Shown: positions 9,531 to 20,204 of the stretch, in pieces
Layout: each line of letters starts with the position of its first letter
Numbering within the stretch: the stretch's first letter is position 1
Origin: Vibrio injensis
Lineage (GTDB): Bacteria > Pseudomonadota > Gammaproteobacteria > Enterobacterales > Vibrionaceae
DNA length: 64,000 bases
Direction: 5' to 3'
Assembly: GCF_001895205.1 (NCBI RefSeq)
Contig: NZ_BDJF01000011.1
Coordinates: forward strand, 124,001 to 188,000
The notes under the pieces: generated by a model
What the model saw: only the letters and a program-made list of their open reading frames with translations
Database searches by the model: none
What the model was told of the DNA's origin: nothing
Program-made: the position numbers and the translations under genes

Positions 9531-11606
9531 TTAATATTTAAACTGATTTAAACGCGAACTCACCGCACTCACCCGATTCGCCGCGTCGCGACTCTCTTGA
9601 TTCGCCGCGCTGGCACCATTATCAATTTCATTCGCCGCATCATTAATCGCCACAATATTGCGATTAACCTCTTCAGTCACTGCCGCCTGCTCTTCTGCTG
9701 CGGTAGCGATTTGATGCGCCATGTCTTGAATACGTTCACTTTGCGCGCGAACCTCTTTTAAAGCATCAACAGCACGTTGTGATAACGCTTGGCAGTTATT
9801 ACTCTGTTCACGACTTTCATTCACTGTGGCCACCGCTTTTTTACTGCGCTGACGTAAAGTATCAATCATGGTTTGAATTTCATCGGTGGACTGCGCGGTG
9901 CGCGTGGCAAGGTTACGCACTTCGTCAGCCACCACGGCAAAACCACGTCCCTGATCGCCAGCACGCGCCGCTTCGATCGCTGCGTTTAATGCTAATAAGT
10001 TAGTCTGCTCAGAGATGGCTCGAATGACATCCAAGATTGACCCCACTTGCTCACTTTGCGCTTCCAGCTCTTCTATCTCTTGCGCAGATTTGAGAAGATC
10101 ATTAGCTAGACGTTTCAATCCTTCAGCACTTTGTTCAACTTCGCGCTGGCTTTGGTTAATTTCTTGCTGAGCTTGAGTCACCGCGCTGGCGGTTTCTTGA
10201 GCATTGTCAGAAACGCTGTGTGCGGTAGAGGACATCTCATTAGTTGCCGTCACCACCTGCTCGATTTCTGCTCGTTGATGTCGAATTTGATCGACCCCTT
10301 GTTTCGCATAAGAAGCCGAACGCTGTGTACTTTCGGTTAAACCCTCCATTTGCTGGGCAACATCAGAGACTATCGAACGAACATTACCGACAAAGGTATT
10401 TAAATGATGAGCCAATTGCCCGGTTTCATCACGGCGATCAATTTTAATCGTTTGAGTTAAATCTCCGCCAGATTGGGTGAGTTTTTCAACCAAACCGACC
10501 AGCTTTTGAATCGGACGACTGATTGACAATGCCATAATCCACATCGCGATAATGCCTAGTAGAATGAGTAAACCACCGACCCAAAGCTGGCCTTGAAGAT
10601 TAGCGGAGAAGCCCTGATCTAACTGCTGCGAAATCACAGCGGCTTGAGCTAGTGCTACAGAAACGGGTAGGATAACAATAACTTCCCAATGATCATTCAC
10701 GCCATGAGCACGAAACTGTGCTGATGCAATCACGGAATTATCTTCAATCCGGCTTTGTCCAACCACACGCTTACTGATCAGTGAAGCCACACCCGTCTGC
10801 TGGAGGGCTTTACCAACATTTCCGGCTTCTGAACTATCGGCACTCACGATATTTTTCGGGCTGAGGATGATCACTCGCGCTTGACGGTCAATATGCTTTT
10901 GGGTATCAGCAGCAATACGTTGCAGGAAGTTTAACGAATAATCGACGCCAACCATGCCAACCGCTTTACCATTAACCATCACGGGAGAGACAAAAGAGCT
11001 CAATAAGGTTTGTACACCTTGAATATCGTAACTCGCTGGGTCAATAACGCAATTTCTGCCCGTTTCGATAGGACATAAATACCATTCAGAATTACGTACA
11101 CCTGTCGAAGAAACGGTTTTATCGTACATATTACCTAATGGACGCATCCCTAATTGCCCCGAAGCTGAACGGTTCCAATAAGGGGCGAATTGACCATTAT
11201 CTTTACTATGCGGTAACCCGAGAGAGAAAATATCATCGCCATCGAATTGATGCGCTTCCCAGCCAGTATAAATACCCAGCAGATCGGGGTGCTGAAGAAA
11301 AACACTGCGCAGCATCTCGGTGACCACTTCACGGGAAGGTCGTTCACCTTCTAAGCTACTCGATAACGACTGTGAGATCAGCATTGCTTGATCAAAACGA
11401 CTTTTGACTCCAGACGCCTCCTGATTGGCGATAAGTTGCATATTTTGCAACGCTTGACGACGCAGCTCTTGATCAACCTGTTGATTAACAGAAGCGGATA
11501 AAGCTTGACTGCTATGATAACTAAAACCAATCACCGCAAGAGTAATTGATAGAAGGGCTAACACACTGAAGGTTAAAACCTGTTGGCGAATACTGGTAAA
11601 TTTCAT
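9531..11606 (-). CDS. Methyl-accepting chemotaxis protein with dCache-type periplasmic sensor
   Basis: 691 residues. One N-terminal membrane helix (about 12-32), a large periplasmic region (about 35-335) with the [17 protein letters not shown] and [10 protein letters not shown] features of double Cache sensors, a second membrane helix (about 338-362), a HAMP domain ([18 protein letters not shown]) and the cytoplasmic signalling coiled coil. The conserved hairpin tip reads [31 protein letters not shown]. It would pass ligand binding to CheA/CheW. No C-terminal CheR-docking pentapeptide is seen. Ligand unknown; dCache sensors often bind amino acids or other small molecules. Confidence 0.95.
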   Translation of the reverse strand: MKFTSIRQQVLTFSVLALLSITLAVIGFSYHSSQALSASVNQQVDQELRRQALQNMQLIANQEASGVKSRFDQAMLISQSLSSSLEGERPSREVVTEMLRSVFLQHPDLLGIYTGWEAHQFDGDDIFSLGLPHSKDNGQFAPYWNRSASGQLGMRPLGNMYDKTVSSTGVRNSEWYLCPIETGRNCVIDPASYDIQGVQTLLSSFVSPVMVNGKAVGMVGVDYSLNFLQRIAADTQKHIDRQARVIILSPKNIVSADSSEAGNVGKALQQTGVASLISKRVVGQSRIEDNSVIASAQFRAHGVNDHWEVIVILPVSVALAQAAVISQQLDQGFSANLQGQLWVGGLLILLGIIAMWIMALSISRPIQKLVGLVEKLTQSGGDLTQTIKIDRRDETGQLAHHLNTFVGNVRSIVSDVAQQMEGLTESTQRSASYAKQGVDQIRHQRAEIEQVVTATNEMSSTAHSVSDNAQETASAVTQAQQEINQSQREVEQSAEGLKRLANDLLKSAQEIEELEAQSEQVGSILDVIRAISEQTNLLALNAAIEAARAGDQGRGFAVVADEVRNLATRTAQSTDEIQTMIDTLRQRSKKAVATVNESREQSNNCQALSQRAVDALKEVRAQSERIQDMAHQIATAAEEQAAVTEEVNRNIVAINDAANEIDNGASAANQESRDAANRVSAVSSRLNQFKY

Positions 11607-11722
11607 CCTGATAACCTTACTTATCCATTGATTACTACCAGTTTAAGTCAGATTTTTCCTTTGAGCATTGTCATCGCGTTTTTATTGAGAGATTTGCCAT
11701 AGAAACAACGCAAAAACCAGCT

Positions 11723-12253
11723 TTAAAGCATGGTTAGTGCCAGTTTAGCGAGGTTATAAGCGTCCACATAACCGGAATGCTGCCGCCCTTCCCAATCAAT
11801 GCCTTGTGCTTCTTGCGCTGCTCGGTGCCCGATTCGTTTATCTTTTAAACGATGTTGAAGACGATATAATGTCGCTAAATTGACACATTCGTGGATCGGC
11901 ATGGGCAGACCTTTTTCAGCGCACTCCTTGGCTAAGATCAAATCGTCTCTTCCCCAACACGCATAAATCTTCTTACTGCCTCCAAAATTTTTCACCATCG
12001 AACGCAACACATCGGCCAATGGGCGTCCTTGTTTAGCCACTGTACGCGGAGTAATACCCGTTAGTTCAACGCAAAACTCAGAAATTTTATCCTGCTCTGG
12101 TTGTACATAATATTGAGCTCGCTTAACAATTTTACCCGCGGTGAGATCGATTTCAGCCAACCCCACTTCGATGATCTCTCCGGTAGTGCCGACACCATTC
12201 TCATTCCAACAACACATTTCAAGGTCAAAACACACCACTCGGTTGTAGTTCAT
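11723..12253 (-). CDS. DEDDh-family 3'-5' exonuclease (ERI-1-like)
   Basis: 176 residues covering one exonuclease domain. Exo I is FDLEMC (about 9-14, D and E), Exo II is in the segment around WGRDD, and Exo III reads HSGYVDAYN (about 159-167, H and D), giving the DEDDh set. It resembles bacterial ERI-1/PARN-like nucleases rather than the DNA polymerase epsilon proofreading subunit. The substrate (RNA or DNA 3' ends) is not known. Single gene, divergent from the DUF2760-Hsp70 operon. Confidence 0.85.
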   Translation of the reverse strand: MNYNRVVCFDLEMCCWNENGVGTTGEIIEVGLAEIDLTAGKIVKRAQYYVQPEQDKISEFCVELTGITPRTVAKQGRPLADVLRSMVKNFGGSKKIYACWGRDDLILAKECAEKGLPMPIHECVNLATLYRLQHRLKDKRIGHRAAQEAQGIDWEGRQHSGYVDAYNLAKLALTML

Positions 12254-12561
12254 TCGCTTATTCCGTGATTAGACTCAACTAGCTGCAAATATTACCCAAC
12301 TCTCTGCCAAAACTCGACGATTAAACCGTAACACCATGATTGGTTACCGCAATTTTAAAACGATTGTCGACAAACTCGGCAAATCACCACGTTGAGCGCC
12401 TAAAAAGCGAACGAATAGTCGTTCTCTCCCCCTGAAAACACCGATTTAACCATGCCTCATCGGTTGAATATGCTAATATCTGCCCTTATTTATCAAGCTA
12501 TTCTGATCATCAAAATACCGCAGCACGCTGTATTTGTTAGACCTAATATTGAGAATTCATC
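12254..12561. other. Divergent intergenic region upstream of the DUF2760-Hsp70 operon
   Basis: 308 bp without a gene. It contains a perfect inverted repeat GAACGA-ATAG-TCGTTC at 12409-12424 and a possible sigma70 promoter for the chaperone operon, TTGAAT (12464-12469), 17-nt spacer, TATTTA (12487-12492). I see no convincing sigma32 promoter, which is notable in front of two Hsp70 genes. Confidence 0.35.
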
Positions 12562-13194
12562 ATGAACTTCGATTTAAGCGCTATGCCAACCACTATCGAC
12601 ATGCTCCACGCTGTCCTTGCTATTTTGAGTCTATTTTTTGTTTTATTACTGATTCTTCGTAAACCGCGTGTGATAGAAACCCTCGTTGAAAAACCGATTG
12701 AGAAAATCGTCGAAGTGGAAAAACCGGTTGAGAAGATTATTGAAGTCGAAAAGATTATCGAAGTAGAAAAAGTGGTCGAGAAAGTGGTCGAAGTTGAATC
12801 TAAACTTGCCACGACATCGACTGACTCTGCACTGCAACTGCTGGCTATTTTGCAAAAAGAAGCCCGATTCATTGACTTTTTACAAGAAGAACTCAGCGCA
12901 TTCTCTGACGAAGAAGTCGGTGCAGCGGCTCGCGTTATTCATTCGGGTGGCCAAAAAGTTCTCAAAGAGTATCTAACTTTGGTGCCGATTCGTCCGGAAG
13001 ACGAAGAAACACGCATCACCATTGAACAAGGCTTCAACTCGCAAGCGATTCGTTTGGTCGGCAATGTAACGGGACAAGCACCGTTTACAGGTACGTTGAT
13101 CCACAAAGGTTGGCAAGCCAGCGCCATTCATTTACCAAAACTGGCTGAGCATTATGATGCCTCGATCATTGCCCCAGCAGAGGTAGAGCTATAA
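12562..13194 (+). CDS. DUF2760 protein with membrane anchor and VEK-repeat stalk
   Basis: 210 residues. A single membrane helix lies near the N-terminus (about 13-33). It is followed by a charged repeat of VEKP/EKIVEVE units (about 42-79), probably an extended or coiled stalk, and then a globular DUF2760 domain (about 85-210) with FIDFLQEELSAFSDEEVGAAARVIH and PFTGTLIHKGWQA. The family is uncharacterised but is typically found beside Hsp70-like genes, as here. Its stop codon overlaps the next ATG by one base (TAATG), so the two are translationally coupled. A role as membrane-tethered partner of the downstream Hsp70s is inference. Confidence 0.8.
   Translation: MNFDLSAMPTTIDMLHAVLAILSLFFVLLLILRKPRVIETLVEKPIEKIVEVEKPVEKIIEVEKIIEVEKVVEKVVEVESKLATTSTDSALQLLAILQKEARFIDFLQEELSAFSDEEVGAAARVIHSGGQKVLKEYLTLVPIRPEDEETRITIEQGFNSQAIRLVGNVTGQAPFTGTLIHKGWQASAIHLPKLAEHYDASIIAPAEVEL
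12685..12798 (+). repeat. Degenerate VEK/EVEK-coding repeat
   Basis: The stalk of the DUF2760 protein is coded by repeated GAAAA/GTTGAGAAG/GTCGAA units giving EKP-IEK-IVEVEK-PVEK-IIEVEK-type repeats over about 38 residues. Such internal repeats can vary in copy number between strains. Confidence 0.7.
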
Positions 13195-15095
13195 TGGAAC
13201 ATCAACACGATCTCTCCACCCAATCATCAGCAACTTTTAGTGTCGGTATTGATTTAGGTACGACTCACTGTGTGATTGCTTATAGCGATACACGAAACGA
13301 ACACGCGAGTGTACAAGTCATGCCGATTCCCCAGCTTAGCGCACCGGGTAGCGTCGAATCACTCAATCAGCTTGGTTCTTTTGTCTATCAACCCCATGAG
13401 CACGAAATGAATCCTGCGTCTCGTGTGTTACCGTGGACAGATAAACCCCATGCCTTAGTCGGAGCGATTGCCCGTAATCTTGGTGCGAAAACGCCGATTC
13501 GTTTGGTAGCCAGTGCTAAATCTTGGTTATGCCATGGCGGCGTTAATCGTCGTGAAGCATTTTTACCCGCTGGTAGCCCCGAAGAAGTCGAGAAAATCTC
13601 CCCTCTCCGCGCTACCGAGCTTTACCTTGAACACTTAAAACAGGCGTGGGATCACGCTCATCCCGGTCATCCACTGAGCGATCAAGACGTCACTATCACC
13701 GTGCCAGCCTCGTTCGATCCGGCAGCACGAGACCTCACGGCTGAAGCTGCGCGGAATATTGGTTTACACCATCTGACTTTACTCGAAGAACCTCAAGCAG
13801 CACTGTATAGCTGGATCGATAATAGCCATGAGCAATGGCGCGATCAGGTCAACGTGGGTGATATTGTATTGGTGGTCGATATTGGTGGCGGAACAACTGA
13901 CCTATCACTGGTTGAAGTGACCGAAGATGAAGGGACATTAACTTTAAAACGCATCGCCGTCGGTGAGCATATTTTACTTGGGGGCGATAATATGGATCTC
14001 GCTCTTGCTTACCATTTAAAAATGAAACTAGCCAAAGAAGGTAAAGAGCTACAACCTTGGCAAGTGCAAGCAATGACTCACGCTTGTCGTGATGCTAAAG
14101 AAGCATTATTGAATGACCATCAACGGCAAGCCATGCCGATTGTTGTGCCAAGTCGCGGCTCCAAACTGCTCGGTAGCACCTTGAAAACCGAATTAACGCA
14201 GCACGACGTTCAACAAATGTTGGTTGAGGGCTTCTTCCCTAAAGTGACGATTAATGATCATCCACAGCAACGTAACCGTGGTGCATTGACCCAAATGGGC
14301 CTACCTTATGCGCAAGATGCCGGAATTACTCGCCATATTGCCGCATTTCTTGCCAAACAAGCGAACGCAACCACAGAGGCAACAGACCAAGAATTCAACC
14401 CGTTTCTTGGTGGCATGCTCGGCCAAGCATCACCATCAAACGCTTTTATTAAACCAACCGCCATATTGTTTAATGGCGGGGTGTTAAAATCATCCCTTCT
14501 GGCAGAGCGTTTGCAAGACACCATAAATCAATGGTTAATCGAGGCTGGTGCTCCAATCGCTAAACGCCTAACTGGTGTTGATTTAGACTTAGCGGTTGCC
14601 AGTGGGGCGGCTTATTATGGGGCCGTACGTCGTGGTCAAGGGGTACGGATTCGTGGTGGTATCGCTTCGAGTTACTACGTCGGCATTGAAAGCGCCATGC
14701 CAGCGATTCCCGGTATGGCCCCACCGATGGAGGCGCTCTGCGTTGCGCCATTTGGCATGGAAGAAGGCTCGAACGTCGACGTCCCCAGCCAAACTTTTGG
14801 TTTGGTGATTGGTCAACCGGTTAACTTTCAGTTTTTTGGTTCGACAACCCGCCGCGATGATACCGCAGGGACTCATCTGGATCATTGGCAAGAGGATGAG
14901 TTAGAAGAGCTGCCAGAAATTCAAGTTACCTTACCAGTATCAGAAGGCCGTCGCGAAGGTGAGATTGTCCCCGTCACTTTAGCCGCCCGAGTCACTGAAT
15001 TAGGCACTTTGCGCCTTGAGGCTATCGCCGCGGATAATGGGCAAACGTGGCATGTTGAGTTCAATGTGCGTGAAGAGGCTCAACCGACCGCTTAG
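13194..15095 (+). CDS. Hsp70-family chaperone/ATPase (first of pair)
   Basis: 633 residues. The actin-like ATPase core is complete: phosphate-1 VGIDLGTTHCVIAY (about 18-31), TVPASFDPAARDLTAEAA, the phosphate-2 loop VVDIGGGTTDLSL (about 225-237) and an adenosine-site region LFNGGVLKSS. After the ATPase there is only a short beta-rich tail ending in a W-x-x-EF-x-VR pattern. There is no long substrate-binding lid and no EEVD tail, so this is a divergent Hsp70 rather than DnaK or HscA. It sits between DUF2760 and a second Hsp70. Client and cochaperones are unknown. Confidence 0.88.
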   Translation: MEHQHDLSTQSSATFSVGIDLGTTHCVIAYSDTRNEHASVQVMPIPQLSAPGSVESLNQLGSFVYQPHEHEMNPASRVLPWTDKPHALVGAIARNLGAKTPIRLVASAKSWLCHGGVNRREAFLPAGSPEEVEKISPLRATELYLEHLKQAWDHAHPGHPLSDQDVTITVPASFDPAARDLTAEAARNIGLHHLTLLEEPQAALYSWIDNSHEQWRDQVNVGDIVLVVDIGGGTTDLSLVEVTEDEGTLTLKRIAVGEHILLGGDNMDLALAYHLKMKLAKEGKELQPWQVQAMTHACRDAKEALLNDHQRQAMPIVVPSRGSKLLGSTLKTELTQHDVQQMLVEGFFPKVTINDHPQQRNRGALTQMGLPYAQDAGITRHIAAFLAKQANATTEATDQEFNPFLGGMLGQASPSNAFIKPTAILFNGGVLKSSLLAERLQDTINQWLIEAGAPIAKRLTGVDLDLAVASGAAYYGAVRRGQGVRIRGGIASSYYVGIESAMPAIPGMAPPMEALCVAPFGMEEGSNVDVPSQTFGLVIGQPVNFQFFGSTTRRDDTAGTHLDHWQEDELEELPEIQVTLPVSEGRREGEIVPVTLAARVTELGTLRLEAIAADNGQTWHVEFNVREEAQPTA

Positions 15096-15153
15096 TCATC
15101 CATTACCAAACGGCACTTTCAGAGTGTCGTTTTTATTAACGAAAAAGGTTGTC

Positions 15154-17958
15154 ATGACATCTCCTCGTTTTCTGGTGGGCATTGACTTAGGCACCACCAA
15201 CACTGTCGTCGCGTATTGCGAGTTAAATACAGATTTACGGCATTCTCCAGTGACGCTGTTCGAGATTGATCAATTAATTGGTCCTGGTGAGGTAGTGCGC
15301 AAACCACTGTTGCCTTCTTTCCGCTATCATCCGGCAGCCGATCAAGTCAATATTGCTGATCTTACCCTACCTTGGCAACATCAACCGGTCAGCGGTGATC
15401 TTCCTCAGGTGATCATTGGTGAATGGGCTCGATCGCTCGGTGCCAAAGTTGAAGGTCGCCAAGTAGCGAGTGCCAAAAGCTGGTTATCTCATCCTAATGT
15501 TGATCGACACTCCGCGATTTTACCTTGGGCTGGAGCGAGCGATGTCGAAAAAGTCTCCCCCGTCATTGCCAGTGCCAGTTACCTAAACCATATCCGTCAA
15601 GCGTGGAATCACCGCCATCCAGGAGATCGGTTAGAAAATCAAGAAGTTGTGGTCACAGTGCCAGCCTCATTTGATGAAACAGCACGGCAACTCACTCTTT
15701 CTGCAGCGCAATTAGCTGGCTTATCTAAAATCATCCTCTTGGAAGAGCCACAAGCGGTTTGCTACGATTGGTATGCTCGGCACTCTGCTACAGCCAGTGA
15801 ACAACTGCGTGATCTACCGTTGATTTTAGTTTGTGATGTCGGCGGCGGTACCACTGATCTGAGCTTAATTGAAGTCAATCATCAGCAAAGCTTAAGCCTC
15901 AATCGCATTGGTGTCGGTGAACATTTAATGCTCGGCGGTGATAACGTCGATCTTGCCCTCGCTCATCTCGCAGAACAACGCTTCAATAATAATCAAAAAC
16001 TGAGTGCAGCGAGCCTGAGTAAATTGATTCAGCAAACCCGACAAGCAAAAGAACAATTACTCTCTCATGATGCGCCAGAAAACATCAAAATCACCCTACT
16101 CGGCAGCGGTTCTAAATTGCTCGGCGGCAGTAAAAGCATCTCTCTCACTCGCCAAGAAGTACATCAGATTGCTCTGGAGGGATTCTTTCCACGGTCTGAA
16201 TTCTCTCAGTTGCCTGATAAGCGGCGTCGTGCGGTCGTCGAATTTGGCTTGCCCTACGTCGCCGACCCTGCGGTAAGTAAACATATTGCTGAATTTCTTC
16301 ATCAGCACCAATCTGTAGCGCTCTCAGCACTCGATCAACTGACCGCTCACCAAGCGGCCATACCGGTTGGCTTATTACTCAACGGTGGGGTTTTTAATAG
16401 CCCGTTAATTACTGAACGTCTTACCCAACTGCTGACCGATTGGCGAGGTGCGCCAATAACGGTGTTAGATAATCCTCATCCTGATTGGGCAGTGGCGCTT
16501 GGTGCTGTCGCGTTTGCTAAAGCCCGACGCGGCGCACAACTGAAAATTGGCGGCGGCTCACCTCGTTCGTATTTCTTGCATCTTCCAGAAAAAAATCATT
16601 TAGGCAAAGCATTGTGTTTACTCGCTAAAGGCAGTGAAGAAGGACAAGAGATCCGTTTAACGGGTCGGCGCTTCTCGTTAACGTTAGGTGAGCCGGTTCG
16701 TTTTAACCTTCTCACCTCCAGTTATGATGCTATTGATGAAAAAACGCCCATACAAAATGGTATGGTCGTCAAGGTTGAACCCGAACGATTGAGCCCTTTA
16801 CCGCCATACATTACCAGCCTCGACGGTGAGGGGAGCGTTTTACATGCGAATCAAAAAGAACGGATTGAAGTACAGCTTGCTTGTCAGTTAACCGAAGTCG
16901 GTACATTGAAAATAGAGTGTGTTCACGTTGACGATGAAAGTAAACGCTGGGAATTAGAATTTGAAGTTCGTCGGCAAACCGAAGCGATGCAGCAACCAGC
17001 TTCTCTTCATCCTCGCTTATCAGAATGCAAAGCTTTAATCGCTCGTTTATACAGCGGTAATACCAAAAGTGCAGCGAATAACGAGATCAAAACCTTAACC
17101 AAAACCCTTGAGAAACAATTGGGTAAACGTGACGACTGGGATTTTACCACCCTGCGTCATTTATTTGATGTATTCGCACAAGGTCGTAAACGTCGTCGCC
17201 GTTCAGAAGCACACGAAAAACATTGGCTACGTTTGGCCGGGTTTACGTTGCGCCCTGGTTTTGGTGATAGCACCGACCCATGGCGCATCGATCAGGTATG
17301 GGGTCTCTATCAGCAAGGTATTCAGTTTCAAAATCAACAAGGTTGGAGCGATTGGTGGGTATTTTGGCGACGCATCTCTGGGGGGCTAAATCAAGCTCAA
17401 CAGGAGCAAATTCTCGCCGACATTGCTAAATACTTGCATCCCGGTGCGATGAAAAATCCGCAGACAGCGAAAGTAGCGCAAGAGATGGGCTACGAAGCGA
17501 TGGTAAGACTCGCGGCATCGTTAGAACATCTGGATGTTGAAGATAAAGTTCTGCTCGCCTCTTGGTTTTTAAGTAAAGCTCTCAACCAAACGAGCTTTAC
17601 TCAAGCTCACTGGTGGGCATTTGGCCGACTTGCCTCACGTAGCTTATTATACGGAAGTCAACATTCGGTCATTGCGCGTGAACAAGCCGAACAATGGTTA
17701 CCCACTCTGCTTGAACAAAACTGGCAACAAGAACCGATGATTGCTTTTGCCACCGTGATGATGTGCCGTAAAACGGGTGATCGCTTGTTTGATATTCGTG
17801 ATTCAATGCGTCGTGATGTGTTAAGTAAACTGAAACACAGTAAGGTTCCTGATGCATGGGTAGCTCTGGTCGATAGCGTCAGTGAGCTTTCCGCGAATGA
17901 GTCAAAACGTGTCTTTGGTGATGCTTTGCCGTATGGCCTACAGCTGATTGAACATTAA
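15154..17958 (+). CDS. Hsp70-family protein with C-terminal DUF3731-like domain
   Basis: 934 residues. The N-terminal 500 or so carry a second Hsp70 ATPase (phosphate-1 VGIDLGTTNTVVAY, phosphate-2 VCDVGGGTTDLSL, LLLNGGVFNSPL), clearly a paralogue of the preceding gene. A beta tail ending WELEFEVRRQ follows, then an about 320-residue helical extension that I take to be DUF3731 (WDFTTLRHLFDVF, HWLRLAGFTLRPGFGDSTDPWRID). The start at 15154 follows AAAAAGG; reading further upstream would overlap the previous gene. The gap to the previous stop is 58 bp, consistent with one operon. The extension replaces the normal substrate-binding lid and may confer partner specificity. Confidence 0.88.
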   Translation: MTSPRFLVGIDLGTTNTVVAYCELNTDLRHSPVTLFEIDQLIGPGEVVRKPLLPSFRYHPAADQVNIADLTLPWQHQPVSGDLPQVIIGEWARSLGAKVEGRQVASAKSWLSHPNVDRHSAILPWAGASDVEKVSPVIASASYLNHIRQAWNHRHPGDRLENQEVVVTVPASFDETARQLTLSAAQLAGLSKIILLEEPQAVCYDWYARHSATASEQLRDLPLILVCDVGGGTTDLSLIEVNHQQSLSLNRIGVGEHLMLGGDNVDLALAHLAEQRFNNNQKLSAASLSKLIQQTRQAKEQLLSHDAPENIKITLLGSGSKLLGGSKSISLTRQEVHQIALEGFFPRSEFSQLPDKRRRAVVEFGLPYVADPAVSKHIAEFLHQHQSVALSALDQLTAHQAAIPVGLLLNGGVFNSPLITERLTQLLTDWRGAPITVLDNPHPDWAVALGAVAFAKARRGAQLKIGGGSPRSYFLHLPEKNHLGKALCLLAKGSEEGQEIRLTGRRFSLTLGEPVRFNLLTSSYDAIDEKTPIQNGMVVKVEPERLSPLPPYITSLDGEGSVLHANQKERIEVQLACQLTEVGTLKIECVHVDDESKRWELEFEVRRQTEAMQQPASLHPRLSECKALIARLYSGNTKSAANNEIKTLTKTLEKQLGKRDDWDFTTLRHLFDVFAQGRKRRRRSEAHEKHWLRLAGFTLRPGFGDSTDPWRIDQVWGLYQQGIQFQNQQGWSDWWVFWRRISGGLNQAQQEQILADIAKYLHPGAMKNPQTAKVAQEMGYEAMVRLAASLEHLDVEDKVLLASWFLSKALNQTSFTQAHWWAFGRLASRSLLYGSQHSVIAREQAEQWLPTLLEQNWQQEPMIAFATVMMCRKTGDRLFDIRDSMRRDVLSKLKHSKVPDAWVALVDSVSELSANESKRVFGDALPYGLQLIEH

Positions 17959-17989
17959 TCGTCAGTTGTGACGAAGGTGTTTAAGATCG

Positions 17990-18020
17990 ATAAAGGACAG
18001 TCGCGGTAGCTGTCCTTTAT
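17990..18020. terminator. Bidirectional terminator between Hsp70 operon and sensor kinase
   Basis: Perfect 11-bp stem ATAAAGGACAG / CTGTCCTTTAT with a 9-nt loop, AT-rich flanks, between convergent genes. Confidence 0.85.
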
Positions 18021-18043
18021 TATATTGGTATTTTCACCGCTGT

Positions 18044-19429
18044 TTATGGATGAGCGGGGAGCCGTATCGTGAATGTCGTTTGCTGAGGATCAGATTCAAG
18101 CTTAATTTCACCATGATGGGCCTCAACGATTGAGCGAGTAATAGACAGACCAAGGCCAGAACCATCACCTTGACGTAGACGAGAAGGATCACCTCGGTGA
18201 AAACGTTCAAAAACTAAGGGGATCTGCTCACGAGGGATAGGTTCACCTGGGTTGCTAAACATAATATCAACGTGATGGTTAACCGTGTTTATTGCCACCG
18301 TAATCTGCTGATCGGTGGGCGTATGCCGAATCGCGTTAGATAAAAGGTTAGATAGCGCTCTTTGTAACATTAATCGGTCACCAAGCACTGTGCCTTTTCC
18401 GGTGAGCCTCATCGTTAAGCCCTTCTCTTCGGCCAAGGCTTCGTAAAATTCAAACAGAGCGAGCACTTCCGATTCAAGCGCAACAGTTTGCTCTGGCTTC
18501 GGCAGCATGCCATTATCAGCCTTAGCCAAAAACAGCATATCCGCAATCATCCGCGCTAACCGCTCAAATTCTTCTAGGTTAGAATGTAATACCTCTTGAT
18601 ACTCTTCTGCAGAGCGAGAACGTGATAACGCGACTTGGGTCTCAGTCATTAAATTGGAGACTGGTGAACGTAACTCATGGGCAATATCAGCTGAAAACTC
18701 ACTCAAACGACGAAACGATTCGTCAAGGCGCTCTAGCATGCCATTAAACGCTTTCACCAGCTCTTGTATCTCGCTGGGTGCCTCTTCTGTTGATAAACGT
18801 TCACCAAGACTATGTGCTGATAATCGTCTTGCTGTACCAGCAATCGTTCGCATTGGTGCTAAGCCTTTGTGAGCGGCCATCCAGCCGAAGATACCCGCAA
18901 ACAGCGTTGCGATACCAATCCCGATACCTAATTGTAATCGTAGCGTATTGAGAAAATGGACATGATGAGAGATATCTAACCCGACCAGCACGTTAACTTC
19001 TGTCTGCTCAGGTAATTGCAGCGAAAACTGGGTGGCAATACCAATAAAATTAGCCCCAGATTTATCGTGCCACTTAAAAAAAGGCTGGTCGGAAGTCAGT
19101 AAGCGGGCCTTAATCGGCTCAAAATGTTCACCACGTAAAGCATATTGCCACCTTAAATCCGTCATTGAGATCAATATGGCGAGATTATCATGCCCAGCGA
19201 GCTGCTCACTCGTACGAGCAGATAGACTATCCAGTGACTGAGAAGACGTCGTGGTCGACAACAACCTTTCTATCATTGTTAGCTTAGTGACTAACTCATG
19301 ACTATCTAATTCATCAAAGTGGAGTGATACTGATCGCTCAATTAACACCCCCATAATGATCAATAATCCACCCGCCATCAGGGCAAACAGCGCCGCTAAT
19401 CTAATCGTTAGAGATTGTGCTAATTTCAC
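18044..19429 (-). CDS. Heavy-metal-type sensor histidine kinase (CusS/CopS-like)
   Basis: 461 residues: membrane helix about 10-32, periplasmic sensor about 33-160, second helix about 165-187, HAMP, then the histidine kinase core with the H-box [16 protein letters not shown] (phospho-acceptor His about 251), N-box [11 protein letters not shown] and G-boxes DGSGLGLSI. The layout matches the CusS/CopS/CztS group, which senses periplasmic copper, silver or zinc. It overlaps the response-regulator gene by 4 bp, so the two are cotranslated. The metal is inferred from family only. Confidence 0.9.
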   Translation of the reverse strand: MKLAQSLTIRLAALFALMAGGLLIIMGVLIERSVSLHFDELDSHELVTKLTMIERLLSTTTSSQSLDSLSARTSEQLAGHDNLAILISMTDLRWQYALRGEHFEPIKARLLTSDQPFFKWHDKSGANFIGIATQFSLQLPEQTEVNVLVGLDISHHVHFLNTLRLQLGIGIGIATLFAGIFGWMAAHKGLAPMRTIAGTARRLSAHSLGERLSTEEAPSEIQELVKAFNGMLERLDESFRRLSEFSADIAHELRSPVSNLMTETQVALSRSRSAEEYQEVLHSNLEEFERLARMIADMLFLAKADNGMLPKPEQTVALESEVLALFEFYEALAEEKGLTMRLTGKGTVLGDRLMLQRALSNLLSNAIRHTPTDQQITVAINTVNHHVDIMFSNPGEPIPREQIPLVFERFHRGDPSRLRQGDGSGLGLSITRSIVEAHHGEIKLESDPQQTTFTIRLPAHP

Positions 19430-20106
19430 GTATCATCAGCCTCGAGTACGTAACCCATTCCTCGAACGGTACGAATTAACTTAGGTTCAAAAGGATCATC
19501 GACTTTCGCTCGTAAACGACGCACCGCCACTTCAATCACATTGGTGTCACTATCAAAATTCATATCCCACACTTGTGAGGCAATAAATGAACGCGATAAA
19601 ACCTCACCTCGACGGCGCAATAATAACTCCAATAAAACAAATTCTTTCGCCGTTAAATCAATTCGTTGTCCATTTCGTATTACTCGACGTTTCACTAGAT
19701 CAAGCGTTAAGTCTACTGCCTGTAAATGGTCCGTTTTCTGAGCCTTCCCTCGCCTCGATAGAGTGCGCACTCGTGCCAGCAGCTCTGAAAAAGCAAAGGG
19801 CTTGATAAGGTAATCATCAGCGCCCAATTCAAGCCCATACACACGATCGTCGACCGCATCCCGAGCGGTCAAAAACAGCACCGGCATATGATATTCAGCA
19901 CGACGAATCGTCTTTAACACCCCCCACCCATCCAGTCCCGGCAACATAACATCCAATATTAAGAGGTCATACTCTCCTGTTAATGCCAGATGTAATCCAT
20001 CAATGCCATCACGTACCAGATCAACCACAAAACCAGCTTCATTTAATCCTTGCTGTAAATAATCGCCGGTTTTCTTTTCATCTTCTACGATCAAGATTTT
20101 CATCAT
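19426..20106 (-). CDS. OmpR-family response regulator (CusR/CopR-like)
   Basis: 226 residues: receiver domain with acidic pocket VEDE and phospho-acceptor Asp at about residue 52 ([13 protein letters not shown]), conserved K in YLIKPF, then a winged-helix DNA-binding domain ending in [12 protein letters not shown]. It is the partner of the overlapping sensor kinase. Two consecutive ATGs are possible starts (20106 or 20103). A TGACA-N4-TGTAA box upstream of the neighbouring DUF305 gene is a plausible target. Confidence 0.92.
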   Translation of the reverse strand: MMKILIVEDEKKTGDYLQQGLNEAGFVVDLVRDGIDGLHLALTGEYDLLILDVMLPGLDGWGVLKTIRRAEYHMPVLFLTARDAVDDRVYGLELGADDYLIKPFAFSELLARVRTLSRRGKAQKTDHLQAVDLTLDLVKRRVIRNGQRIDLTAKEFVLLELLLRRRGEVLSRSFIASQVWDMNFDSDTNVIEVAVRRLRAKVDDPFEPKLIRTVRGMGYVLEADDT

Positions 20107-20133
20107 TCGCTACTATAGTTCAGGACAGATGGT

Positions 20134-20184
20134 GTTATGTTCTCGTAAATACCAAACGATAACAATACTTAACGAGAACATAAC
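20134..20184. promoter_or_regulatory. Long inverted repeat between DUF305 and response-regulator genes
   Basis: Perfect 13-bp arms GTTATGTTCTCGT (20134-20146) and ACGAGAACATAAC (20172-20184) separated by 25 nt. It lies in the 98-bp gap between two minus-strand genes. It could form a hairpin that trims or attenuates transcript passing from DUF305 into the regulator genes, or hold two operator halves. There is no U-tract, so a simple terminator is less likely. Confidence 0.55.
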
Positions 20185-20204
20185 TAAGCATGAGCTTTAA
20201 CGAA

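Noticed and set aside
12421..12460. Sigma32-like CCTGAAA ... CCATGC upstream of the DUF2760-Hsp70 operon
   Set aside because: The -10 lacks CCCCAT and the spacer is too short; not convincing as a heat-shock promoter.
12543..12872. Serine/threonine/phenylalanine-rich ORF on the minus strand
   Set aside because: It is the antisense of the VEK-repeat stalk; low complexity explains the open frame, and the plus-strand gene is supported by a membrane helix, a domain and coupling.
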